Assembly: GCA_020846195.1 (NCBI GenBank)
Contig: JADLEJ010000004.1
Location: 372,001 to 436,000 of the forward strand
DNA: 64,000 nucleotides
Direction: 5' to 3'
From: Nitrospira sp.
Lineage (GTDB): Bacteria > Nitrospirota > Nitrospiria > Nitrospirales > Nitrospiraceae
Below are positions 38,091 to 47,174 of this stretch, one piece after another (position 1 is the stretch's first letter; each line of letters starts with the position of its first letter). The notes under the pieces are model-generated. The model was not told where the DNA came from. It was given only the letters and a program-made list of their open reading frames with translations, and did not search any database. The translations under genes were made by a program, and so were the position numbers.

Positions 38091-39941
38091 TTACATCTTG
38101 TCGAGCAGGTGACGACGGTCATCACGCCCTTCTCGCCACTGCACGATCTTTGCGTAGAGCCTAAGCGTCCAATTTCTAAGCCCGGCGGCCAAGGCTCCCA
38201 CCGCGCCCCCCACCAGTCCGCCTTCGAATAACCCAATGACGGCACCAGGCCAGGTAACATCGAATCCGAACAAATAGTTCCCGAGCAACGACAGGGTTGG
38301 GCCAGGCGCAGGCCCGCCGCTGAGCAGCAAGACCGCCGACGCCGCGAATATCCCGGCGCCGCTCACTGCGCCGACAGCTACTCCCAGCGCGAGTGGATCT
38401 ATTCTTGCGAAGGCGCCTTCGATCACGGCGTTTTCAGCCTCCTCGACCGCTGCATCCGCCATATCGACCGAGACGGCAACACACGTCGGCACCAGCCGGT
38501 CCCCTGCATTCGGCTGAGTCGCTCGCTCCTCTTCGTGATATTCCTTCTCCGTATTGACCGACCACACATCGCGCTTGTCTCCAAGGATATTCCCTGCCGC
38601 ATAGACCCCTGTCAGCATGGAGTGGTCTTGATTATTATAGCGATGCAATCCGTTTCGCCCGATGGTTTGCAAATTCGAGAAGGTCTCCAGGTAGCGACGA
38701 ATCCTGTCCACGCTCTCTTGATACACCTGGTCGTAGACCGGATAGGCTTTCTCCATCCGCACGACCGTCCCGTCTTTGACGTCCCGCGGATCGATGAGGC
38801 CGATTTGAGCACATTCTCGAATGCCCAGCTCAATGAGGCGCTCATCCGACCATGTCCACATCTCATCCGTGTCCCATAAGAAGTATTCCAATCCCAATGA
38901 GGTCCGTGAGGGGTCCGGCACCATGTAGGGACTCCAGTTTTTGTAGTTCTGAATCCGTCCGAGCTTGACCTCCGGCGAATGGACATAGAGCCAGTTATCG
39001 GGGAAAACCGACTCGCGATCGATGACCAATACCACCGTCAGATAGTCTCGGTACCGAAGAGCCTGCGCAGCCTTGAGCACATCGTCGGGCGGCAACGGAT
39101 CCAACACCTGCACCAGGTCACGCAGCGGCATCGTCGACACAAAATGCCCACCGTCGTACTCCAGCGACTCGCCGGCGGCGCCTCGGCCCTGCACGCAATC
39201 CACCAAGCCCTGGCGATGCCGGACACGTTCCACTTTCACGCCGTGGATCGTCTGAGAGCCCTGGCGTTGGATCAAATCGCGGCATCGTTCCCACATCAGC
39301 CCTGGCCCAAATCGGGGATAATGAAATTGCTCGATCAGAGAAGTCAGCGTCGACCCGTCCATTCCCTGCCTGGCGCCAAATACCGCATTCCGCACGGCTT
39401 GTTTCAAAGAAAGATTCTTGATGCGCTGCGCCGCCCAGTCCGCCGAGATCTCGTGGCAGGGAATCCCCCAAACCTTCTCCGTGTAGGTCTTGAAGAAGAT
39501 GCTGTACAGCCGATACCCGAATCGATTCGAAACCCACTGCTCAAATGTTTTTTCGTCATGAATGTGGAAGAACTTCGCCTTGATGTAGCTGAGGCCGATC
39601 AGGAACGATTCCAACGGACCGAGGCCGGCCAGCGCATTCATCGGCTTCAGCGGATAGTCGAAGAAGTGTTGATTGTAGTAAATGCGTGAAATCCGCGGAC
39701 GCAGCAGAAATTCCTCTCCGAGAATTTCGTGCCACAATTCATTAATCAGTGGAACCTTTGAAAAAAATCGATGGCCGCCGATATCGAAACGATACCCCCG
39801 ATAGTTGACCGTCTTTGAGATTCCCCCGACTTGATCGCTCGCTTCAAGCACAGTGGATGTCATGCCGCGCTTGCCCAACTCATAGGCAGCCGTGAGCCCT
39901 GCAGGTCCTGCCCCGACGATCACGGAAGACTCTCGGCTCAT
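38091..39941 (-). CDS. FAD-dependent (UDP-galactopyranose mutase/amine oxidase-like) oxidoreductase with C-terminal membrane domain
   Basis: VIVGAGPAGLTAAYELGKRGMTSTVLEASDQVGGISKTVNYRGYRFDIGGHRFFSK; C-term IDPLALGVAVGAVSG...LLLSGGPAPGPTLSLLGNYLFGFDVTWPGAVIGLFEGGLVGGAVGAL. Confidence 0.9.
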   Translation of the reverse strand: MSRESSVIVGAGPAGLTAAYELGKRGMTSTVLEASDQVGGISKTVNYRGYRFDIGGHRFFSKVPLINELWHEILGEEFLLRPRISRIYYNQHFFDYPLKPMNALAGLGPLESFLIGLSYIKAKFFHIHDEKTFEQWVSNRFGYRLYSIFFKTYTEKVWGIPCHEISADWAAQRIKNLSLKQAVRNAVFGARQGMDGSTLTSLIEQFHYPRFGPGLMWERCRDLIQRQGSQTIHGVKVERVRHRQGLVDCVQGRGAAGESLEYDGGHFVSTMPLRDLVQVLDPLPPDDVLKAAQALRYRDYLTVVLVIDRESVFPDNWLYVHSPEVKLGRIQNYKNWSPYMVPDPSRTSLGLEYFLWDTDEMWTWSDERLIELGIRECAQIGLIDPRDVKDGTVVRMEKAYPVYDQVYQESVDRIRRYLETFSNLQTIGRNGLHRYNNQDHSMLTGVYAAGNILGDKRDVWSVNTEKEYHEEERATQPNAGDRLVPTCVAVSVDMADAAVEEAENAVIEGAFARIDPLALGVAVGAVSGAGIFAASAVLLLSGGPAPGPTLSLLGNYLFGFDVTWPGAVIGLFEGGLVGGAVGALAAGLRNWTLRLYAKIVQWREGRDDRRHLLDKM

Positions 39942-41014
39942 CAGCGCTTCTCCATTCGTAGTTCAGGTCGTGATTCAGGTTGCCGCGACTCGGACAGCAG
40001 AGGCGCGGCGGGCTTCTCAAGGCCATGATCGTGCCCAGCCAGGTGGCGCAACGTCCCAACCACGAACGCAGCCCCGCTGTACAGGAAGTAGAACCAGTGC
40101 CACGGGATAGTCTGCACCGCGAAGCGGAGCCCTCGCTTCTCCAGGAAAAATCGGTAGAGTTGGATATTAAGGATAAAGAGCGCCAGCCCCATGGCAGCCG
40201 CCGCGATCAAGATAGCCGGCTGCCAGTAGGCCAGCACGGCCGCCCCAAGAAGACCATACGCCAGCAAGACGCTCGCGCGCCCGGAGATCCCGATATTCAA
40301 GTCATTCACAAAACCCCGATATCGATGGATCAGCTGCGTCCATGGCACGGCTCGTTGAAAGAAATCAGCCCGCAACATCGATGCAAGGGTCCAGCGTTTC
40401 CAATGTTTCACCTGAAGCGATTTACAGAGCCGAATCCTGTGGCCGGCCCGTTTGAGGCGATATCCCAGCTCGATGTCCTCAATGGAGGGCTTGAGATACC
40501 TTTCATCAAACCCGCCCATCGCGAGAAAGACCTCCCGCTGGATCGCTCCGCAGGCCCCCCAAAACGTTGAGGCCTCCTCCCGGCCATTTTGATGGACATA
40601 GTGATGAAGCAGATTGCGATACTGAGAGAGAAAATTCGACTCCCCCGGTTGATCGTCATACGACCCGATAATCGCCGCCACATCAGCATGTCGGGCAAAA
40701 ATGTCTCTTGACCGCTCGATTACATTTTTAGGGACCGTCACATCGGCATCGACGAAAAAGAGCAGGTCCGCCGTTGCTCTCATTGCGCCAAGATTCCTGG
40801 CACGACCCGGCCCTCCCGGCTGGGGAAATCGATAGACCGTCACGCCGGCCGCCTCCGCGTACTGTGAGGAACCGTCCGTATCTCCGTCGCCGATCACGAT
40901 GATCTCATCCGGGCAAGGGTCCGCACGCCTGATCGACTCCAGGCTCGCACGAAACCGTTCGCCCCCGTTGTACACAGGAACGATGACCGCGACGGTTACA
41001 ACAGGCGAAGACAT
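39941..41014 (-). CDS. Glycosyltransferase family 2 with TM helices
   Basis: VAVIVPVYNGGERFRASLESI, RARNLGAMRATADLLFFVDADVTVP. Confidence 0.9.
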   Translation of the reverse strand: MSSPVVTVAVIVPVYNGGERFRASLESIRRADPCPDEIIVIGDGDTDGSSQYAEAAGVTVYRFPQPGGPGRARNLGAMRATADLLFFVDADVTVPKNVIERSRDIFARHADVAAIIGSYDDQPGESNFLSQYRNLLHHYVHQNGREEASTFWGACGAIQREVFLAMGGFDERYLKPSIEDIELGYRLKRAGHRIRLCKSLQVKHWKRWTLASMLRADFFQRAVPWTQLIHRYRGFVNDLNIGISGRASVLLAYGLLGAAVLAYWQPAILIAAAAMGLALFILNIQLYRFFLEKRGLRFAVQTIPWHWFYFLYSGAAFVVGTLRHLAGHDHGLEKPAAPLLSESRQPESRPELRMEKR

Positions 41015-41272
41015 TGCAAAACTTACTTCCTTAATTCATCGCATCTAACTGTATCGTTCCCGCATGACTGACCGCATAGCGCCCCCCGGCAAAAGGCCAG
41101 TCCTCCGCCAGCCAGGAGCCCTAGTTGAAGCATTCGCGCGAAGCGTAGAGGAAGAAGACTCGGACAACAAGCCCCCCTTCAGTACGGGAATACCCGACTC
41201 CCTGGGAAAGCCTGTGAGGTCTCCTCACAACCTGATGGACCGGGATGCATTGGACGAGGCTGAACCCACAAC

Positions 41273-41857
41273 TCAGGCACCGTCTCGAAGCGTCTCTCCT
41301 GCAAAGGCCGCCTGACCGGTTTGCAGCAACGGCATGGCGAGAAGCCCCGCATCGGTCAGGCGGTACCAGCGTCGAAGGCCATCCACCCACAGCATCTGCG
41401 GATGGGACGGCTCGTCGCCAACGAGCGCGGAAAGCCCTCCTTCGTCGCGGAATATCAGCGGGGTCATGGATAAAAACTCCTCCACAACGTCGGAAGCGCG
41501 ATTCCATCGAATGAACAAGTCGTGATAGCTATCGGTCTTCTCGTATAGACAGACGCCCCACTTGCTCTTATATCGCAAGAGGCCGTCCGAGAGCGTCGGA
41601 CGGCTGCCCCGAAAATCCACGACTCGACAACCGCGCTGCTGCGCCCGGCGTCGCAGATCGTCTGCCGTTCGCACGACCAGCAACTCCTGATAGCGAACTT
41701 TCGACAGCGAAAGGTAGAACTCCTGATAGAACGACTCGACGCCCTCATCCCCCAGCGACACCACGGGCTGAAACCTTTGCCGGTGAATTCGCCTCACATC
41801 CCGTTGGATATTGCTGCGGCTCCGCACCAACGCATCGATATTGTCCAGAACCGTCAT
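41273..41857 (-). CDS. Hypothetical protein
   Basis: MTVLDNIDALVRSRSN...; start overlaps the stop of the interrupted upstream ORF (ATGA). Confidence 0.6.
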   Translation of the reverse strand: MTVLDNIDALVRSRSNIQRDVRRIHRQRFQPVVSLGDEGVESFYQEFYLSLSKVRYQELLVVRTADDLRRRAQQRGCRVVDFRGSRPTLSDGLLRYKSKWGVCLYEKTDSYHDLFIRWNRASDVVEEFLSMTPLIFRDEGGLSALVGDEPSHPQMLWVDGLRRWYRLTDAGLLAMPLLQTGQAAFAGETLRDGA

Positions 41858-42111
41858 CCTGGTCCCCACCCATTCGGTACCGCGAGATAGCCCTGGGGGA
41901 ATATCCTCTTCCCTGTATAACGGTCGACGCGAACGATGGTCGCGTCAACCGACGTCTGAAACCGATCCAGAAACTGCGGTAGCGACCGGATCGGCACCAG
42001 TCCAAGCAATTCGCGCTGTGGCTCACCAATAAAGAACCGCTGGGGGATGTACTAGCCCCACGGATCGTCGCCGGCCACAAGAAGCCGGCGGATTTGGCCG
42101 GGTTGTCCCAT
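41854..42111 (-). pseudogene. Short ORF interrupted by in-frame TAG (42052-42054)
   Basis: Hand translation: MGQPGQIRRLLVAGDDPWG*YIPQRFFIGEPQRELLGLVPIRSLPQFLDRFQTSVDATIVRVDRYTGKRIFPQGYLAVPNGWGPG*. Confidence 0.5.
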
Positions 42112-42274
42112 AGTGCCATGCCATAACGTCACCGCGTACGATGAGCGTAGCAGACAGCCTCGTGGGCTTCGGCGAAAGGGAGGGATCAAAAAATAGGGAC
42201 AGTCCCGGCACGCATGGTCACCACCTTTTTACAAAAGAGGAGACCGACAGGATCGCGCTTGCGCGTCGGCAGGA

Positions 42275-43300
42275 TCATCGGCCTGGCTTAGTGCGGCGAG
42301 GAATCGCCGGAGGATTGCCAGGAGAACCAGTCTCTCGTCCCAGCATAGCGAGGCACAGCAGTCCGATTCCGATCCAGACCAGCTCGCGAAAGCGCCGCAG
42401 GAGCGCGAAGGTAATCCCCGTGACATCGGAATAACCGAATGCCTGGAGGAGCAGCAGATTGCCGCCGTCCTGCGCGCCCAGGCTGCCGGGGATAAAAAAC
42501 GTCCCGCCTTTGATGAACACGGACAGCGCCCCGATGGAGATCGCCGACCATATATCGGCCGGGCCGCCGAGATAGTAGATGATGACGAGCACTTCCAGCG
42601 CCTCGGCCAGCCATCCGAGAAAATACAGGCCGGTCGACGCATAGAATGTCGTTCGATGCTGGGTATAGAAATTCAGAATCGTCCGATCCAGCGCGCGCAA
42701 TTTCTCCTCTCGCGCTTCGAGAAACCCGATTCGGAAACCGAGCCGCCTCACGGCTTCCAAGATCCAGGTAAAGAGACCGCGCCGTTGCACAAACACAAAC
42801 GCCATCGTCCCGAACGCCAACAGACCGATGCTCAGCAGCCCCGCCGCCACAACTTGCCCCGACGAGCCCTGCGACCCCAAGAGCCAGAAACCCAGTGCGA
42901 TCCCCAACAGAATGAACAACACTTGTGCAATCGTCATGGTCGTCTTGGCAATAACGACGGAGGCCAGCCCTTCCACCATCGGCACACCAGACTTCTGCAA
43001 CAGATACGCCTTGAGCGGCTCGCCGCCGACATAGGCCGTCGGCGTGGTCATATTCACCACTTCACCAGCGGTGCGCACGGCGAAGACTCGCAGGAACGAG
43101 ACAGATTGCCCGGCCGGACCGAGCGTGATCTTCCAGCCATAGGCTTCAACGGCATACATGAGCAGGGAGGGAATCAGAATCGCGCACAAGGCCAGGGGGC
43201 CGAGCCGGGTCGCCGCTTCATAGATATTCCCGGGACCGATGTGCCAGACAATGAGACTGAGCGTGAGACAACCGACGAGGAGTAGAACGAGCCTAAGCAC
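42275..43300 (-). CDS. Lysylphosphatidylglycerol synthase TM-region / flippase-like membrane protein
   Basis: Polytopic; VRTAGEVVNMTTPTAYVGGEPLKAYLLQKSGVP; FFIPGSLGAQDGGNLLLL. Confidence 0.8.
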   Translation of the reverse strand: MLRLVLLLVGCLTLSLIVWHIGPGNIYEAATRLGPLALCAILIPSLLMYAVEAYGWKITLGPAGQSVSFLRVFAVRTAGEVVNMTTPTAYVGGEPLKAYLLQKSGVPMVEGLASVVIAKTTMTIAQVLFILLGIALGFWLLGSQGSSGQVVAAGLLSIGLLAFGTMAFVFVQRRGLFTWILEAVRRLGFRIGFLEAREEKLRALDRTILNFYTQHRTTFYASTGLYFLGWLAEALEVLVIIYYLGGPADIWSAISIGALSVFIKGGTFFIPGSLGAQDGGNLLLLQAFGYSDVTGITFALLRRFRELVWIGIGLLCLAMLGRETGSPGNPPAIPRRTKPGR

Positions 43301-44714
43301 GAGAGGTCGCTGACGAACGGGTCACCCACACCATCAAGATCGCAAACACCAGCGAGCCTGCAGACGCCATCCAAAGAAACCAGTCCAGCTTGCCTAATAC
43401 CGCCGCGATGAGCACGATGACGGAAAAGTCGCGGCTGGCCACATTCTTCAGCATGAATTCCGACCAGGCCGCGTGCACCGAGGTTCTCCACCGGCTCGCC
43501 GATTTGATCTTCTGCGCCCTGGTGACCAATGCGAAAGACAACGCATTGCCGAGTACGGCCACCGCGCCCAGCACGAGAAACGTCTCGGCATCGTCCGGCC
43601 CAGCCTGCCGATACAGCCCGACGGCAATGCCGGCGAAGATGGCCATATGCACCACATTATCCATCGCGATGTCGAGCCAGGCGCCGAAGGGAGACTCGGT
43701 GAAGGTGAGCCGGGCGACTTCGCCATCACAACAGTCGATGACCGCGGCACACTGAAACAACAGCGCCGCCACCACGGCAGACGGATAGGTCCCGAGGCCA
43801 AACCCCACGGCAGCCAGGAGTCCCACGAATGTCGCCACCATGGTAATGACGTTAGGCGAAGCGCCAACGGCCAGGAAGATCCGGGTCAGCCAGCGAGAGA
43901 CTTTGCGATTGAAGTACCGGTCGACAAAACCCTCGAACTCGCCCTTGAGCGACGAGAAGAGCTTCCGCTCCGCCACGAGGACATCAGCCTGCGTTCGCAC
44001 ATCTTGATACCACTGGGAAGAATGCCCGTCGGTCCGCATGACCCGCACCCGCCCATCGATCGCCGCCCGCTCGATCCATCGGCGAATCGGCACAGATCCT
44101 GGAGGAGTCTGGATGTCTTGCGCCGCCGCCATGAGGCCCGCCGGGAGCACTAACAGATCCGCCGCTACCAGCGTCGCCTCGTCGGTCCGGGACGATCCGA
44201 GGGCCACCAGCCGCTCGGCCTGCACTTTCACCGAAACCCACCGATCGCCTGCTCCGCGTTGAGCCGCGGGTTGCGCCACGAGAATAGCCTGCCCTTCCTG
44301 CACTTCCCGGCGCAGGCTTTCGATCAGGCCGCGGGAGAAAACACCCCGCACGCTCGCGACCAAGCAAAACCCCGGCACTTCCGCCGCCATCGCTTCCCAG
44401 GTGCGTGGATCGTCGAGCGGAAACTCCCGGATCGGCATCCAACGGACCGGGATCGTGACGCGCGGGCCACGGCTCAACGCCTGCTTGAGCTGATCTTCTT
44501 CAGGGCCGGCCAGCACAATCAGCTGCCTGATCCCAGCGCGTTGCAGCGTCAGGACGGCGCGCTGAAACAGTCCGATCCCCACTACCTGCGTCAGCGGACC
44601 GGCGCTGCCCGGCACTCGCTCAAGAGATTCGCCGAACACACTGACCGACGGCAGCAGAATGGCTGTCGCCAGGCCCTGCACGTCCGCGCGATGCTGGAGG
44701 AGGCTTTCACTCAT
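43293..44714 (-). CDS. CDP-alcohol phosphatidyltransferase with N-terminal nucleotidyltransferase-like domain
   Basis: DCCDGEVARLTFTESPFGAWLDIAMD matches D(x2)DG(x2)AR(x8)G(x3)D(x3)D exactly; N-terminal Rossmann-like region lacks GxGxR. Confidence 0.9.
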   Translation of the reverse strand: MSESLLQHRADVQGLATAILLPSVSVFGESLERVPGSAGPLTQVVGIGLFQRAVLTLQRAGIRQLIVLAGPEEDQLKQALSRGPRVTIPVRWMPIREFPLDDPRTWEAMAAEVPGFCLVASVRGVFSRGLIESLRREVQEGQAILVAQPAAQRGAGDRWVSVKVQAERLVALGSSRTDEATLVAADLLVLPAGLMAAAQDIQTPPGSVPIRRWIERAAIDGRVRVMRTDGHSSQWYQDVRTQADVLVAERKLFSSLKGEFEGFVDRYFNRKVSRWLTRIFLAVGASPNVITMVATFVGLLAAVGFGLGTYPSAVVAALLFQCAAVIDCCDGEVARLTFTESPFGAWLDIAMDNVVHMAIFAGIAVGLYRQAGPDDAETFLVLGAVAVLGNALSFALVTRAQKIKSASRWRTSVHAAWSEFMLKNVASRDFSVIVLIAAVLGKLDWFLWMASAGSLVFAILMVWVTRSSATSRA

Positions 44715-44780
44715 GAGACCACTCGCTGCTCGTTATTGCGCTTGTGCGCGACTGATGGGCCGTGAGCCCCACGTTGCCGG

Positions 44781-45500
44781 CTAGAGCCTTGGCAGGATCT
44801 CGCGCTCGGCCTTCGCCACATCTTCCGGGAAATCGATCTCGGTCCAAGGCAATCCACCGATCTTTTCATGGCCGACTTTCACGTCGCGGAAAAAATCGAT
44901 CAGGGCGTCTTCGTACTCCATCTGCCAGGCTTCCCGATCCACAAACTTCCGGAGCGACGCAACGACATGCGGCGAGTCGGCATGCCGCACCCTGAGAAAC
45001 CCCACACCCTCCCCCGCATATTCATAGCGCGGCGGCATGGTTTTCGTCAGCGCGATCACTCGCCCGCCCTCGACCACGACCATGCATTCTTCACCAGTCT
45101 GCTTCACGGAGTCATCCATCAACAGCGCATTCTCGAAGGGCGACTGCACCAGCCTCTGCAGAATGTCACGATGAAACAGCACGTCTGCATCCATCACAAT
45201 CGTATCGTCGGTGAACGCCGTCCTGGCAATCCACAAAGACGAGATGCTCCCGCGATGAAACTGCTCGTTCACCAGAAAATTGACCCGAACGCCGCAGGAG
45301 TCGGATTCGACGGCGGCGCGAATCATCTCCTGCTTATAGCCCACCACGATGTCGGCCTGACGAATCCCCACGCTTGCCAGCAGCGTCAAATACCGATGCA
45401 GCAGCGTCTGTCCGCCAATCTTGATGAGGCACTTCGGATGATGCTGCGTGACAGGCCACAGACGTTTGCCGACCCCGGCGGCCAGAATGATTGCCTTCAT
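44781..45500 (-). CDS. Nucleotidyltransferase; candidate AEP cytidylyltransferase (PntC-like)
   Basis: MKAIILAAGVGKRLWPVTQHHPKCLIKIGGQTLLHRYL; ATGA overlap with upstream transaminase stop. Confidence 0.85.
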   Translation of the reverse strand: MKAIILAAGVGKRLWPVTQHHPKCLIKIGGQTLLHRYLTLLASVGIRQADIVVGYKQEMIRAAVESDSCGVRVNFLVNEQFHRGSISSLWIARTAFTDDTIVMDADVLFHRDILQRLVQSPFENALLMDDSVKQTGEECMVVVEGGRVIALTKTMPPRYEYAGEGVGFLRVRHADSPHVVASLRKFVDREAWQMEYEDALIDFFRDVKVGHEKIGGLPWTEIDFPEDVAKAEREILPRL

Positions 45501-46603
45501 GCCGGTTTGCACGCCTGCTCGAACGCATCGAGAAATCCCGTCAGCTGCGCTTCGGTCAAGGCGCCCATATTGGCCACGCGGAAAACCTTGCTTTCCAGCT
45601 GGCCCTGCCCCGCGTAGATGACATAGCCTTGTTTCTTGAGACGATCATGCAGCTGGTCGTACGTCACGCCGTCGGGAAGCGAATAGGCGGTAATGGTGTT
45701 CGACTGGCGCTCCGGCGTCAGCAGCGGCTTGATCCCGAGCTTCGCCATGCGCGCGCGAATCAGCGTCGCAGCCTTTTTATAGCGCTGGATGCGGTTGGCC
45801 ACGCCTTCTTCCAGTAATTCGCTCAAGGCCTCGTCGAATCCATAAAACGCCTGGACCGCCGGCGTAAATGGAATGGTGCCGCGGCCGTGATCGTCCACAT
45901 AGTGCGTCAGATGGAGATACCACGACCGTTTGGGATATTGACGCATCCGCTCTAGAAACCCTTTTCGCACCAGCACGAACGAGACGCCGGGAAATCCCTG
46001 GATGCATTTGCCGGCGGTGCCTGCCGCCATATAGATATGCGACCCACCCACGTCGATCGTCTCTCCGCCCAACCCGCTGACCGAATCGAGAATGAACGCG
46101 CGGTTCTGACTATCGACGACTTCGGCAATCTCTTTTACTGGATTGATGAGGCCGGTGGTGGTTTCATGATGGACCATCGCCACGGCATGCACTTCAGGAT
46201 GCTGCCGGAGCGCCAGCCGGAGGCGCTCAGGATCAGGCCTGACGGTCCACTCGTACTTCAGCTCGGACACGCCCAGCCGGTGCAACCCCACCATCTGGGA
46301 CAGGCGCTCGCCGTATACGCCGTTATTCAGCACCAGCACCCGCTTCCCGTGCGGGATGGCGGACATCAGCGCCGATTCGACGGCGGCGGTGCCGGAGCCG
46401 GTGATGAGCACAGCAGCATAGTCGGCTTCCGCGCCCGGCGCGAAGGCCTTCAGTAACTTGTCTTGGATCCGGAGCTGCAACTCGGTGAACTCCGACTCCC
46501 GATGGCAGATATCCGGCCGCAATAAGGCCTGCCGGACACGCTCGGATACATTGACGGGGCCTGGATTCAATAAAATCACGTCTTCCCCTTCCCTATCCTT
46601 CAA
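45497..46603 (-). CDS. 2-aminoethylphosphonate-type transaminase (PhnW-like, PLP class V)
   Basis: LLNPGPVNVSERVRQALLRPDICHRESEF; ITGSGTAAVESAL; AGKCIQGFPGVSFVLVRK (PLP Lys region). Confidence 0.87.
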   Translation of the reverse strand: MKDREGEDVILLNPGPVNVSERVRQALLRPDICHRESEFTELQLRIQDKLLKAFAPGAEADYAAVLITGSGTAAVESALMSAIPHGKRVLVLNNGVYGERLSQMVGLHRLGVSELKYEWTVRPDPERLRLALRQHPEVHAVAMVHHETTTGLINPVKEIAEVVDSQNRAFILDSVSGLGGETIDVGGSHIYMAAGTAGKCIQGFPGVSFVLVRKGFLERMRQYPKRSWYLHLTHYVDDHGRGTIPFTPAVQAFYGFDEALSELLEEGVANRIQRYKKAATLIRARMAKLGIKPLLTPERQSNTITAYSLPDGVTYDQLHDRLKKQGYVIYAGQGQLESKVFRVANMGALTEAQLTGFLDAFEQACKPA

Positions 46604-47174
46604 TCGCTTTCATGAACCGCTTCGTAATGTCCGGCGGCTCATGAAGCACCCGCCCGGCATCTTCGGCAAACTCATTGACCTTGATCAGCAGCATGCTCGG
46701 CCCGTCTTTCTTCAGCATGTCTTTGAATTCGTACACGAGATCCTCGCGGTCGAGCACCCGCTCCACATTCACATAACCGGCCGCCTTGGCCACCTTCTCC
46801 AGCGGTACCACATTCGAAATAGTCGGCTGGTTGCCGGTGGTGCCGTACACTTCGTTATCGAACACCACATGAATGAAATTTTTCGGCTTCAACGCGCCGA
46901 CCGTCGCAAGCGTGCCCATTCCCATCAGCACATTGCCATCGCCATCGAAGGTGATGACCTGCTTGTTCGGCTTGGCCAGCGCCACGCCCAGCGCGATGGC
47001 CGGAGCATTTCCCATGGAGCCGATCATGTAGAAATGAGTGGGCCGGTCGGCAATCTTGTGCGCTTCGCGCGACGGAAAGCCGTTACAGATAATCACCGGT
47101 TGATCCGTCAGCAATTCCAGCAGGGCGGCCAAAGCCTGCGCCCGGCTAATCAGCGTTCCTTCTTCAGGCCTCAT
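46593..47174 (-). CDS. Phosphonopyruvate/sulfopyruvate decarboxylase, C-terminal (TPP-binding, beta) subunit
   Basis: GFPSREAHKIADRPTHFYMIGSMGNAPAIALGVAL; GDGNVLMGMGTLATVGALKPKNFIHVVFDN TPP motif; start ATG 47174. Confidence 0.87.
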   Translation of the reverse strand: MRPEEGTLISRAQALAALLELLTDQPVIICNGFPSREAHKIADRPTHFYMIGSMGNAPAIALGVALAKPNKQVITFDGDGNVLMGMGTLATVGALKPKNFIHVVFDNEVYGTTGNQPTISNVVPLEKVAKAAGYVNVERVLDREDLVYEFKDMLKKDGPSMLLIKVNEFAEDAGRVLHEPPDITKRFMKAIEG

